A stretch of DNA of 49,767 nucleotides from an uncultured Lachnospiraceae bacterium (GTDB taxonomy: Bacteria > Bacillota > Clostridia > Lachnospirales > Lachnospiraceae), in NCBI GenBank assembly GCA_902476265.1, contig CABSCP010000036.1, positions 1-49,767 on the forward strand. Reading direction: 5' to 3'. Of the stretch, positions 9,539 to 16,999 are shown one piece after another (the first letter of the stretch is position 1; every line of letters begins with the position of its first letter). A program made the position numbers and the translations under genes. The notes beneath the pieces were generated by a model that saw nothing but the letters and a program-made list of their open reading frames with translations, ran no database searches and was not told the origin of the DNA.

Positions 9539-9563
9539 CACCCGCTTTCACTTATAGTATACT
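9535..9563 (+). promoter_or_regulatory. Consensus sigma-A promoter for ylxM-ffh
   Basis: TTGACA (9535-9540), an exact 17-nt spacer and TATACT (9558-9563) give a near-perfect vegetative promoter. The -35 overlaps the TGA stop of the hybrid kinase (9536-9538), so the SRP/ribosome operon starts here independently of the upstream genes. Confidence 0.9.
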
Positions 9564-9583
9564 GCCCAAAGTGAGGGACTGCT

Positions 9584-9898
9584 ATGGAGAAAATCGTAGA
9601 ACAGGGCCTGCTGTATGATTTTTACGGAGAGCTTTTGACAGAGCACCAGAAGCGGATTTATGAGGACGTGGTTTTTCAGGATATGTCTTTAAGTGAAATC
9701 GCGGAAGAACAGGGAATCAGCAGACAGGGTGTGCATGACCTGATCCGCAGGTGTGACAGGACGCTGCAGAATTATGAAGACTGTCTTCATTTGATTGAAA
9801 AGTTCCAAAAAGTGAAAAGTACGGTGGAACAGATCGAGCAGCTGAGCAGGGAAGACGAAGTAAAGCGGCTGGCCAGGCAGATACTGGAAGAGTTCTGA
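9584..9898 (+). CDS. ylxM: YlxM/p13-like SRP-associated helix-turn-helix protein (UPF0122)
   Basis: This small 104-residue protein has a sigma-70 region 4-like helix-turn-helix (DMSLSEIAEEQGISRQGVHDLIRR), the hallmark of the YlxM/UPF0122 family. It is normally encoded just upstream of ffh in Firmicutes, and streptococcal YlxM has been linked to SRP function. The C-terminal half is a charged helix ending near RQILEEF. GAGGG (about 9573-9577) precedes ATG 9584, and the -10 box of a consensus promoter ends 21 nt before the start. Its 52-bp distance to ffh fits one operon. The biochemical role in this organism is not visible in the sequence. Confidence 0.93.
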   Translation: MEKIVEQGLLYDFYGELLTEHQKRIYEDVVFQDMSLSEIAEEQGISRQGVHDLIRRCDRTLQNYEDCLHLIEKFQKVKSTVEQIEQLSREDEVKRLARQILEEF

Positions 9899-9950
9899 GC
9901 GGCCGGAGACGGCAGAGGGAAACCGGCTGTCCGGCAGAGAGAGGTTATAG

Positions 9951-11303
9951 ATGGCATTTGAGAGTTTAACGGACAAACTACAGAATGTGTTTAAGAATTT
10001 GCGCAGCAAGGGCCGTTTGACCGAGGATGATGTCAAAGCTGCCTTAAAAGAAGTGAAGATGGCCCTACTGGAAGCCGATGTGAACTTCAAGGTGGTCAAA
10101 CAGTTTGTGAAATCCGTGCAGGAGCGGGCCATCGGCCAGGATGTGATGAACGGGTTAAATCCCGGACAGATGGTCATCAAGATTGTGAATGAAGAGATGA
10201 CCGCTCTGATGGGGTCTGAGACTACGGAGATCGCACTGCAGCCCGGCAAGGCGATGACTGTCATCATGATGTGCGGTCTGCAGGGCGCAGGTAAAACCAC
10301 CACCACGGCGAAGCTGGCGGGCAAATTCAAATTAAAAGGCAAGAAACCGCTTCTGGTAGCCTGTGACGTATACCGTCCGGCGGCCATTGAGCAATTACAG
10401 ATAAACGGCGAGAAACAGCAGGTGGAGGTGTTCTCCATGGGCGCCGGGCATAAGCCTGTGAATATCGCCAAAGCGGCTGTTGAGCACGCACAGAAGAACG
10501 GGAACAATATCGTGATTCTGGATACCGCGGGCCGTCTGCACATCGATGAAAACATGATGGCGGAACTGCAGGAGATCAAAGAAAATGTCACGGTGCATCA
10601 GAGTCTTTTGGTGGTGGATGCCATGACCGGTCAGGATGCGGTCAATGTGGCGAAGGAATTTGACGAGAAGGTAGGCATCGACGGCGTTATCCTTTCCAAA
10701 ATGGACGGCGATACCAGAGGCGGTGCGGCCCTTTCCATCAAAGCCGTGACAGGAAAGCCGATTTTATATGTCGGCATGGGCGAGAAGCTTTCCGATCTGG
10801 AACAGTTTTATCCGGATCGTATGGCCGGCCGGATCCTTGGCATGGGAGATGTGCTCTCCCTGATCGACAAGGTTTCGGCAAATATGGATATCGACGCTGA
10901 GAAAGAAAAAGAAATGGCGGCCAGAATGAAGAAGGGGAAGTTCGATTTTGAGGACTACCTGGAAAGCATGAAGCAGATGCGCAACATGGGCGGCCTGTCC
11001 GGACTTTTGAGCATGATGCCGGGCATGGGGGCAAAGATGGGCGATCTGGAGTCCATGGTGGACGAAAAGCAGCTGGCGCGCATGGAGGCAGTGGTTTTGA
11101 GCATGACGCCGGAGGAACGGCGCAATCCCAAACTGTTAAACCCCAGCAGAAAGCACCGCATCGCCAAAGGCGCAGGTGTGGACATCAGCGTGGTAAACCG
11201 CTTCATCAAGCAGTTTGAACAGAGCCAGAAGATGATGAAGCAGCTCCCCGGAATGATGGGAGGAAAAGGCGGAAGAAAAGGTAAGTTCAGGCTTCCTTTC
11301 TGA
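9951..11303 (+). CDS. ffh: Signal recognition particle protein Ffh (SRP54)
   Basis: Ffh is the GTPase and signal-sequence-binding subunit of SRP, acting with 4.5S/scRNA and the receptor FtsY encoded 9 kb upstream. The N domain is followed by a G domain with GLQGAGKTTTTAKLA, DVYRPAAIEQL, DTAGRLH and SKMDGDTRGG. The methionine-rich M domain begins near residue 300, with MPGMGAKMGDLESM and the RNA-binding stretch NPSRKHRIAKGAG. Its length of 450 residues is typical. AGAGAGG lies upstream of ATG 9951. It is the second gene of the ylxM-ffh-rpsP-khpA-rimM-trmD operon, with a 66-bp gap to rpsP that shows no clear terminator. Confidence 0.98.
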   Translation: MAFESLTDKLQNVFKNLRSKGRLTEDDVKAALKEVKMALLEADVNFKVVKQFVKSVQERAIGQDVMNGLNPGQMVIKIVNEEMTALMGSETTEIALQPGKAMTVIMMCGLQGAGKTTTTAKLAGKFKLKGKKPLLVACDVYRPAAIEQLQINGEKQQVEVFSMGAGHKPVNIAKAAVEHAQKNGNNIVILDTAGRLHIDENMMAELQEIKENVTVHQSLLVVDAMTGQDAVNVAKEFDEKVGIDGVILSKMDGDTRGGAALSIKAVTGKPILYVGMGEKLSDLEQFYPDRMAGRILGMGDVLSLIDKVSANMDIDAEKEKEMAARMKKGKFDFEDYLESMKQMRNMGGLSGLLSMMPGMGAKMGDLESMVDEKQLARMEAVVLSMTPEERRNPKLLNPSRKHRIAKGAGVDISVVNRFIKQFEQSQKMMKQLPGMMGGKGGRKGKFRLPF

Positions 11304-11369
11304 TAAATCGCGCACAATGCGCAAAACACTAAAACAATATTATTTAAGAATACCTGGAGGTAAGAAAAA

Positions 11370-11615
11370 ATGGCAGTAAAGATCAGATTAAGAAGAATGG
11401 GATACAAGAAAAACCCGATTTACAGAATCATCGTTGCAGATTCCAGATCTCCCAGAGACGGTCGTTTCATCGAAGAGATCGGCACCTATGATCCCAACAC
11501 AGATCCCAGCACTTACAAAGTGAACGAAGAGCTGGCAAAGAAATGGCTTAACAACGGCGCACAGCCCACTGAAATGGTAGGTAAAATCTTCAAGGCAGCA
11601 GGAATTGAAAAATAA
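11370..11615 (+). CDS. rpsP: 30S ribosomal protein S16
   Basis: The 81-residue protein begins with the S16 signature VKIRLRRMGYKKNPIYRIIVADSR and continues RDGRFIEEIGTYDP, both diagnostic. S16 is a primary 16S rRNA-binding protein needed for 30S assembly. GGAGG lies ahead of ATG 11370. It lies between ffh and the KH protein, as in other Firmicutes. The upstream 66 bp is AT-rich and could hold an extra promoter, but no convincing -35/-10 pair was identified. Confidence 0.98.
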   Translation: MAVKIRLRRMGYKKNPIYRIIVADSRSPRDGRFIEEIGTYDPNTDPSTYKVNEELAKKWLNNGAQPTEMVGKIFKAAGIEK

Positions 11616-11651
11616 TTCAAGTAACTGTGGGAAAGCTTTTGGAGGTGGATT

Positions 11652-11879
11652 ATGAAAGATTTAGTGGAAGTGATCGCGAAAGCACTTGTTGATAATCCGG
11701 ATGAAGTGACCGTCACGGAAAAGGAAAACGGCAGAAACCTGACGCTTGAACTTCATGTTGCTCCCTCTGATATGGGCAAAGTAATCGGCAAACAGGGCCG
11801 TATTGCAAAAGCAATCCGCACTGTGGTAAAGGCTGCAGCAATGGAAGACAATAAGAAAGTGGATGTAGATATCATCTGA
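11652..11879 (+). CDS. khpA: KH-domain RNA-binding protein KhpA
   Basis: This 75-residue protein is a single KH domain with the GxxG loop in GKVIGKQGRIAKAIR. In Firmicutes KhpA (YlqC) forms a heterodimer with KhpB/Jag and binds many RNAs, affecting cell elongation and division. The position between rpsP and rimM is conserved. A GGAGGTGG-type ribosome binding site precedes ATG 11652. The khpB partner is not in this window. The call rests on motif, size and synteny. Confidence 0.95.
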   Translation: MKDLVEVIAKALVDNPDEVTVTEKENGRNLTLELHVAPSDMGKVIGKQGRIAKAIRTVVKAAAMEDNKKVDVDII

Positions 11880-11885
11880 GAAGAA

Positions 11886-11911
11886 GGGGCGTTTACATGA
11901 GTGAGCGCCCC
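11886..11911 (+). other. Hairpin between khpA and rimM
   Basis: An 8-bp stem (GGGGCGTT 11886-11893 with AGCGCCCC 11904-11911, one G-U pair) with a 10-nt loop lies 6 nt after the khpA stop. It is followed by CCTTTACT rather than a full T tract. It may be a weak attenuator or an RNA-stability element that adjusts rimM-trmD expression. Confidence 0.4.
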
Positions 11912-11942
11912 CTTTACTATAAACAGGGAAGGAAATATTTGT

Positions 11943-12452
11943 ATGGAAAACAGGCTGCAGGTCGGAATCATTTCCTCCACTCACGGGGTGCGCGGGGAAG
12001 TGAAGGTTTTTCCGACGACAGACGATGTGAACAGGTTTAAAAGACTGAAAGAGGTGATCCTGGATACGGGAAAGGAAACCCGCATTCTGGAGATCGAAGG
12101 AGTGAAATTTTTCAAACAGTTTGCCATTCTGAAATTTAAAGGCATTGATGACATTAATGAAATCGAAAAATACAGGGGATGCAGCCTTTTTGTCACCCGG
12201 GAAAACGCGGTGAAGTTAAAAAAGGACGAGTATTTTATTGCAGACCTTTTGGGAATACAGGTACAGGATGAAAACGGAGATGAGCTGGGAATCCTTGAAG
12301 ATGTCATAGAAACCGGCGCCAATGACGTTTATCAGATCAGGATGACGGACGGCAGGGAGCTTTTACTGCCGGCGATCCGTCAGTGTGTATTGGAAGTGAA
12401 TGTGGAAGCGGGCTTCATGAAGGTGCATGTCCTGGAAGGACTCTTGGATTAA
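11943..12452 (+). CDS. rimM: Ribosome maturation factor RimM
   Basis: RimM assists 16S rRNA processing and 30S head assembly, binding S19. The 169-residue protein begins LQVGIISSTHGVRGEVKVFP, the family signature, and has a C-terminal PRC-barrel part (DEYFIADLLGIQVQDENGDELG...). ATG 11943 is preferred because AGGGAAGG lies about 10 nt upstream; the in-frame ATG-like start at 11901 sits inside the preceding hairpin. The gene ends 9 bp before trmD, with the classic rimM-trmD coupling. Confidence 0.96.
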   Translation: MENRLQVGIISSTHGVRGEVKVFPTTDDVNRFKRLKEVILDTGKETRILEIEGVKFFKQFAILKFKGIDDINEIEKYRGCSLFVTRENAVKLKKDEYFIADLLGIQVQDENGDELGILEDVIETGANDVYQIRMTDGRELLLPAIRQCVLEVNVEAGFMKVHVLEGLLD

Positions 12453-12461
12453 GGAGGCGGC

Positions 12462-13850
12462 ATGCGGTTTCATATTTTAACTCTGTTTCCGGAAATGGTT
12501 ACAGGCGGGCTTAAGACCAGCATCCTGGGACGGGCCTGCGAGAAAGGACTCATTTCCTTTCATGCGGTCAATATCAGGGACTATACGCAGGAAAAACATA
12601 AAAAAGTGGATGATTATCCCTATGGAGGCGGCGCGGGTATGCTGATGCAGGCGCAGCCTGTTTATGATGCCTGGAAGTCGGTAGCACAAAAGAGCGTTTC
12701 CGATAAACCCCTCCGGGTAATTTATGTGACGCCTCAGGGGAAGGTTTTTGATCAGGAAATGGCCCGGAAATTTGCAGAAGAAGAAGAACTGGTGTTACTT
12801 TGCGGGCATTATGAGGGGATTGACGAAAGGGTTCTGGAGGAAATTGTGACGGATTATGTTTCCATCGGGGATTATGTGCTCACCGGCGGCGAACTGCCGG
12901 CAATGGTCATGATCGACGCGATTTCCCGGATGGTGCCGGGGGTTTTGAAAAACGAGGAATCGGGGGAACTGGAATCCTTTCATGAAAATCTGTTGGAATA
13001 TCCCCAGTATACAAGGCCGGAAATCTGGCATGATAAGAAGGTGCCGCAGGTTTTACTCTCGGGAGACCATAGGAAGGTGGAGCAGTGGAGAAAAGAGCGC
13101 TCCATCGAACGGACCTGTCAGAGAAGGCCGGATCTGTATGAAAAATATGACCTTCCGGGCCGGGCGCTGGAATATCTGAAAAAAGACAGACTTCTGCACA
13201 TGGATATGATAGAGGATATCCGGAGGGGACAGGCGCAGATTCTCTCCCTCAGGCCCGACGGCGTGATTTTAAGAGACTGTGTCAGCGGCGTTTATATGGT
13301 GACCGCGGAGAATAAAGACGCCGGGGAGCGGCTGCTTTCTGCGGCGGATCCGAAAGCCGAAATGTTCACCTGCCACCAGGAGTTTCTGGCAGACAGTGTC
13401 AGAGACAGGTTTGGGAAAAATGAGATCAGCGAATGCTGGCAGGCAGTCTATACCAGGAAAACTCCGTTTCTGCCGGAACATGAGGTGGAAATCAGGCAGC
13501 TGGACGAAAGGTTTACAGATGTGCTTTTTGCCCACTACAATCTGATACAGGATAAAGAGTATCTGCGAAAGAGGCTGCAAAACGGCGTGATGCGGGGCGC
13601 ATTTTGGCAGGGGGAACTGGCCGGCTTCATCGGTCTGCATGAGGAAGGTGCTATGGGAATGCTGGAGGTTTTTGAAGGCTTCCGGCGCCGCAGAATCGGA
13701 ACCGCACTCGAAAAAAATCTGATGAATGAACTTTTGGAGAAGGGGGACACCCCTTATGCCCATATCTTTACGGACAACGGTATTTCTTTAAATCTTCAGA
13801 AGAATCTTGGATTGAAGATCTGCCGGGAAAAAATATACTGGATATCCTGA
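12462..13850 (+). CDS. trmD: tRNA (guanine-37-N1)-methyltransferase TrmD fused to a C-terminal GNAT acetyltransferase
   Basis: Residues 1 to about 240 are TrmD, the SPOUT enzyme that makes m1G37 in tRNA: FHILTLFPEM, DYPYGGGAGML, LLCGHYEGIDERV, SIGDYVLTGGELPAM and VLLSGDHRKVEQWR are all present. Normal TrmD stops near residue 240; this protein runs to 462. The tail starts LLHMDMIEDIRRGQAQIL and ends in a GNAT fold with acetyl-CoA motif EGFRRRRIGTALEKNL (about 405-420) and a GISLNLQKNLGLK segment. The fusion is in one frame; an internal ATG at 13200 has no ribosome binding site. The residue aligning with E. coli catalytic Asp169 (in DSF) is Glu here (LESF). The acetyl acceptor is unknown. AGGAGG precedes ATG 12462. 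The next gene starts 19 bp later. Confidence 0.93.
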   Translation: MRFHILTLFPEMVTGGLKTSILGRACEKGLISFHAVNIRDYTQEKHKKVDDYPYGGGAGMLMQAQPVYDAWKSVAQKSVSDKPLRVIYVTPQGKVFDQEMARKFAEEEELVLLCGHYEGIDERVLEEIVTDYVSIGDYVLTGGELPAMVMIDAISRMVPGVLKNEESGELESFHENLLEYPQYTRPEIWHDKKVPQVLLSGDHRKVEQWRKERSIERTCQRRPDLYEKYDLPGRALEYLKKDRLLHMDMIEDIRRGQAQILSLRPDGVILRDCVSGVYMVTAENKDAGERLLSAADPKAEMFTCHQEFLADSVRDRFGKNEISECWQAVYTRKTPFLPEHEVEIRQLDERFTDVLFAHYNLIQDKEYLRKRLQNGVMRGAFWQGELAGFIGLHEEGAMGMLEVFEGFRRRRIGTALEKNLMNELLEKGDTPYAHIFTDNGISLNLQKNLGLKICREKIYWIS

Positions 13851-13869
13851 TGATATAAGGTGGACGAAA

Positions 13870-15801
13870 ATGACGGAATTGTCTTTGGCTGCGGAATACA
13901 TTGCCATCATACTGGCAGTGATCATTACAACCAATTTTTACGAGGGAAAATATGTCCCTACGCCCCGGAGAAAGCTGTTTGAAGCCGGACTATTAATGGC
14001 GCTTCTCTATATTTTACTGGATGTGCTCTGTGTAAATCTTGAGGCATCCGGATTCAGCCTGCCTGTTATACCGATGTATATTTTAAACATGGTTTATTTT
14101 ATGGCGGGAATCTGGCTGAGTTTTGTGGTGGGACTTTATGTTTTCAGCCTGCTTTTAGAGCATGTATATGATAAGTCCTGTGAGAAAAGGGCTCATGTGG
14201 GACTGTTGATTTTGACCATAACTTATACGCTGTTTACATTGGGCAATCCGTTTCATCATCTGATGTTTTATTATGATGAACAGGGCGTTTTTTGTGACGG
14301 ACCGCTGGTTCATGTGGGATATGCAGTTCTGCTGGCAGAACTGGTTATGATGCTTTTATGCTACCGGAAAAACAAAAAAAGCATCAGCAAGGATCTTCAG
14401 ACGGTAATGATCCTTCTGACCGCGGCGGTTCTGGTGCTATTTACCATCCAGCTGTTTAATCAGCAGATTATATTAAACGGAACGATTGCGGTGTTGGTTC
14501 TTCTGATTCTGTTTACCAATTTTCAGGGAATGAAGGGGGAACAGGATAATCTGACAAAGCTTGGAAGCAGGAAGTGCCTTTTTGAAGAGTTAAAGCTCAG
14601 GCTTTCAGGCGGACAGCATTTTCAGCTCATTTTGGTAATGCTGCAAAATTTTACGGCGGTCAATCAGTATTTCGGATACAGCAAAGGGGACGAATTTTTA
14701 TACGCTGTAGCGGACTGGCTGGATGACTTTGAAAAAGGCAGCAAGGCATTTCGGTTCAGCGGGGTATGTTTTGCGATTTTCTGTCCCTATGGTTCGCAAG
14801 AAGAAGCGGAGAAAAAGGTCGGAAAGGTAAAAGAGAGATTCACGCTGCCATGGAAGCTGGGAGAAATGGAATGTGTTCTGGATGTGGGCCTGGGCAGCCT
14901 GCTTTATACGGGACAGGAGTGGAAGGCGACACAGGTGGTGGAACTGCTGGCACAGATGCAGGAGGAGGTCAAGACTGTCGGAAACGGGCAGATCTGTTAC
15001 GGGAATGAACTGGTGGAGCTGCTGGAGCGGAGAAAGTATCTGTCAGGACTGCTCCGGGATGCGGCCAAAGAGGACCGTCTCCAAATCTGGTATCAGCCGG
15101 TTTTTGACTGCGCCCGCAACCGCTTTACCACAGCGGAAGCATTGGTTCGTCTGGTGGATTATGACGACGGACTGATCAGCCCTGTAGAGTTCATTCCGCT
15201 GGCCGAAAAAAACGGAATGATCGTGGAAATCAGCTGGATTATTCTGGATAAGGTGTGCCGCTTTTTAGGGGAAAATAAGGAACTTCCGATTGATTCCATA
15301 TCCGTAAATTTTTCCATGCAGCAGTTTATGGATCCGCAGATTTATGACAGGATTGAAAGCTGTCTGAAGAAATATGGCGTGGCCCCGGGACGGATTAAGG
15401 TAGAAATTACGGAAAGAGTCTTTTTATATGACCAGGAATATATGTGCCGGCTCATGGATGAAATGACCCGAAAGGGGATCGGCTTTTATCTGGACGATTT
15501 CGGCACCGGATATTCCAATCTGGCCAGCGTCATGCACATGCCTTTTGAATGTATTAAACTGGATAAGAGTTTGTTTGACAGGGTCGGGGAAAACAGGAAA
15601 GATGAACTGATCGTGCGCACTATGACGGGACTGTTTGGAAAGATGGGAATGAGCGTGATTGCGGAAGGAATTGAAACGGCCAATCAGCTGGCGGTGATAC
15701 GGAGATTTTCGTTGAACCGGGTTCAGGGATATGTTTATGCCAGACCGATGCCGGAAGAGCGGTTTATGGATTTTTTGCAAAATAATTCTTGCAATGAATA
15801 A
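13870..15801 (+). CDS. Membrane-bound degenerate-GGDEF/EAL cyclic-di-GMP phosphodiesterase
   Basis: The 643-residue protein has about seven N-terminal hydrophobic segments (residues about 5-215), then a GGDEF-like domain and an EAL domain. The GGDEF site is degenerate: the position that should read GGDEF is SGVCF (297-301), so cyclase activity is unlikely and the domain may be regulatory. The EAL domain looks intact: EALVR (Glu423), SVNFS, EITE, LDDFGTGYS (Asp542-Asp543), IKLDKS, AEGIET and the final VQGY. This predicts hydrolysis of c-di-GMP to pGpG at the membrane. It sits between trmD and rplS, a place usually free of signalling genes, 19 bp after trmD. The rplS promoter overlaps its last codons. 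A start with AAGGTGG upstream supports ATG 13870. Confidence 0.9.
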   Translation: MTELSLAAEYIAIILAVIITTNFYEGKYVPTPRRKLFEAGLLMALLYILLDVLCVNLEASGFSLPVIPMYILNMVYFMAGIWLSFVVGLYVFSLLLEHVYDKSCEKRAHVGLLILTITYTLFTLGNPFHHLMFYYDEQGVFCDGPLVHVGYAVLLAELVMMLLCYRKNKKSISKDLQTVMILLTAAVLVLFTIQLFNQQIILNGTIAVLVLLILFTNFQGMKGEQDNLTKLGSRKCLFEELKLRLSGGQHFQLILVMLQNFTAVNQYFGYSKGDEFLYAVADWLDDFEKGSKAFRFSGVCFAIFCPYGSQEEAEKKVGKVKERFTLPWKLGEMECVLDVGLGSLLYTGQEWKATQVVELLAQMQEEVKTVGNGQICYGNELVELLERRKYLSGLLRDAAKEDRLQIWYQPVFDCARNRFTTAEALVRLVDYDDGLISPVEFIPLAEKNGMIVEISWIILDKVCRFLGENKELPIDSISVNFSMQQFMDPQIYDRIESCLKKYGVAPGRIKVEITERVFLYDQEYMCRLMDEMTRKGIGFYLDDFGTGYSNLASVMHMPFECIKLDKSLFDRVGENRKDELIVRTMTGLFGKMGMSVIAEGIETANQLAVIRRFSLNRVQGYVYARPMPEERFMDFLQNNSCNE

Positions 15802-15817
15802 AAAGGTATGATATAGT
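15789..15817 (+). promoter_or_regulatory. Sigma-A promoter for rplS
   Basis: TTGCAA (15789-15794), a 17-nt spacer and TATAGT (15812-15817) lie across the 3' end and stop codon of the EAL gene. It gives L19 its own transcript with a leader of about 75 nt. Confidence 0.75.
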
Positions 15818-15831
15818 ACTAATGTTGCGAA

Positions 15832-15852
15832 AACAGGAGATGGTCCTCTGTT
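15832..15852 (+). other. Leader hairpin upstream of rplS (possible L19 autoregulatory leader)
   Basis: AACAG(G)AG at 15832-15839 pairs with CTCTGTT at 15846-15852 around a short loop, within the untranslated leader of rplS. Firmicutes have a described L19 leader RNA; whether this one belongs to that family needs a covariance-model search. Confidence 0.35.
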
Positions 15853-15898
15853 ACGAAAAAGCGTATTAAGAACATCCGGGAATCAGGAGGAAAGAGCA

Positions 15899-16246
15899 AT
15901 GAACGAAATTATCAAAGAGATCGAAGCAGCACAGCTGAAAGCGGAAGTGCCCGAATTTGCGACAGGTGATACTGTCAGAGTTTACGGCAAGATCAAAGAA
16001 GGAAACCGTGAAAGAATTCAGGTTTTTGAAGGCGTTGTATTGAAGAAACAGGGCGGCAGCAACCGCGCAACATTCACCGTAAGAAAGTCTTCCAACGGTG
16101 TTGGCGTGGAAAAGACATGGCCTTTACATTCTCCTAACGTTGAGAAGGTTGAAGTGGTGAGAAGAGGTAAGGTAAGAAGAGCGAAGCTGAACTATTTAAG
16201 AGACAGAGTCGGCAAAGCTGCAAAGGTAAAAGAGATCGTAAAATAA
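15899..16246 (+). CDS. rplS: 50S ribosomal protein L19
   Basis: The 115-residue protein shows the L19 signatures FATGDTVRVYGKIKEGNRERIQVFEGVVL, TFTVRKSSNGVGVEKTWPLHSP and KLNYLRDRVGKAAKVKE. L19 sits at the 30S-50S interface. AGGAGG lies just ahead of ATG 15899. It has its own promoter and possibly a leader RNA upstream, and a strong terminator 24 bp downstream, so it can form a single-gene transcript although it follows the trmD operon in the classical order. Confidence 0.98.
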   Translation: MNEIIKEIEAAQLKAEVPEFATGDTVRVYGKIKEGNRERIQVFEGVVLKKQGGSNRATFTVRKSSNGVGVEKTWPLHSPNVEKVEVVRRGKVRRAKLNYLRDRVGKAAKVKEIVK

Positions 16247-16270
16247 GTTGTTTCAAACAATGCAGGAGAG

Positions 16271-16301
16271 GGGCATCCACGCTGGTGGCTGCCCTTTTTT
16301 G
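16271..16301 (+). terminator. Rho-independent terminator after rplS
   Basis: GGGCA-T-CCAC pairs with GTGG-C-TGCCC around a GCTG loop (16271-16294) followed by six T. This is a strong intrinsic terminator that isolates rplS from the signal peptidase genes. Confidence 0.92.
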
Positions 16302-16393
16302 TACCCCGGAGGGTGACAGGCCGGGGTTGTACCGTGACATTTTTTGTGGTAAGATAAAGCTTGGGTCATAAAAATTGTGGATGAGGAATGACG

Positions 16394-16978
16394 ATGAGAC
16401 GACGGCGAAAGGGACTTAATTTTTATCAGAAGAGAAAGAAAATAAGCGCATCCGCTGTCCGGGAAGTGTTCAGCTGGGCGGCCGGAATTTTTATCGCGGT
16501 TTTCCTCGCTTTTATGGTGACCTATTTTGTAGGACTGCGCACGAATATGATCGGTGTTTCCATGGAACCAAGCCTGACGAACGGCCAGGGAATTTTAGTC
16601 AATCGGTTTTCCTATAAGCTTTTTTCACCGAAAGCGGGCGATGTGGTGGTTTTTCTGCCAAACGGGAATCAGAACGTCCATTATTATGTGAAGCGCGTGG
16701 TCGCTGTGCCGGGCCAGACTGTGCTCATAGAGAACGGCATTTTATATGTGGACGGTAAAGCTTACGGGGATGACAGTATGGATCTGATTTCTTCGGCCGG
16801 TATTGCGGAGAATGAGATATCGCTGGGAAATGACGAGTATTTTGTGCTGGGGGATAATTTCAACAGCAGTGAGGACAGCCGTTCGGCCAACATCGGCGCG
16901 ATCCATAAAAGCACAATCGTAGGCAGGGCCTGGTTTCATTTCGGAAACAGCAATGAAGGATGGGGCCTGGTGAAATAA
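16394..16978 (+). CDS. lepB: Signal peptidase I (first copy)
   Basis: This type I signal peptidase cleaves leader peptides of Sec/Tat-exported proteins on the outer face of the membrane. The 194-residue protein has a basic N terminus, one transmembrane segment (about 22-43, WAAGIFIAVFLAFMVTYFVG), the catalytic Ser56 in GVSMEPSL, Lys100 in YYVKRVVAVPG and the box E-like FVLGDNFNSSEDSR. ATG 16394 is preferred over ATG 16388 because GAGGA (16383-16387) would overlap the earlier start. It forms a cluster with rbgA and a second lepB; the two lepB copies flank rbgA. Confidence 0.95.
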   Translation: MRRRRKGLNFYQKRKKISASAVREVFSWAAGIFIAVFLAFMVTYFVGLRTNMIGVSMEPSLTNGQGILVNRFSYKLFSPKAGDVVVFLPNGNQNVHYYVKRVVAVPGQTVLIENGILYVDGKAYGDDSMDLISSAGIAENEISLGNDEYFVLGDNFNSSEDSRSANIGAIHKSTIVGRAWFHFGNSNEGWGLVK

Positions 16979-16999
16979 AAAGAAAAAGGAATCAATAAT

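Noticed and set aside
14690..14700. KGDEF in the EAL protein as the GGDEF active site
   Set aside because: This GDEF belongs to the upstream G-x-x-x-GD-x-x-L helix motif of the domain; the true GGDEF position lies about 20 residues later and reads SGVCF.
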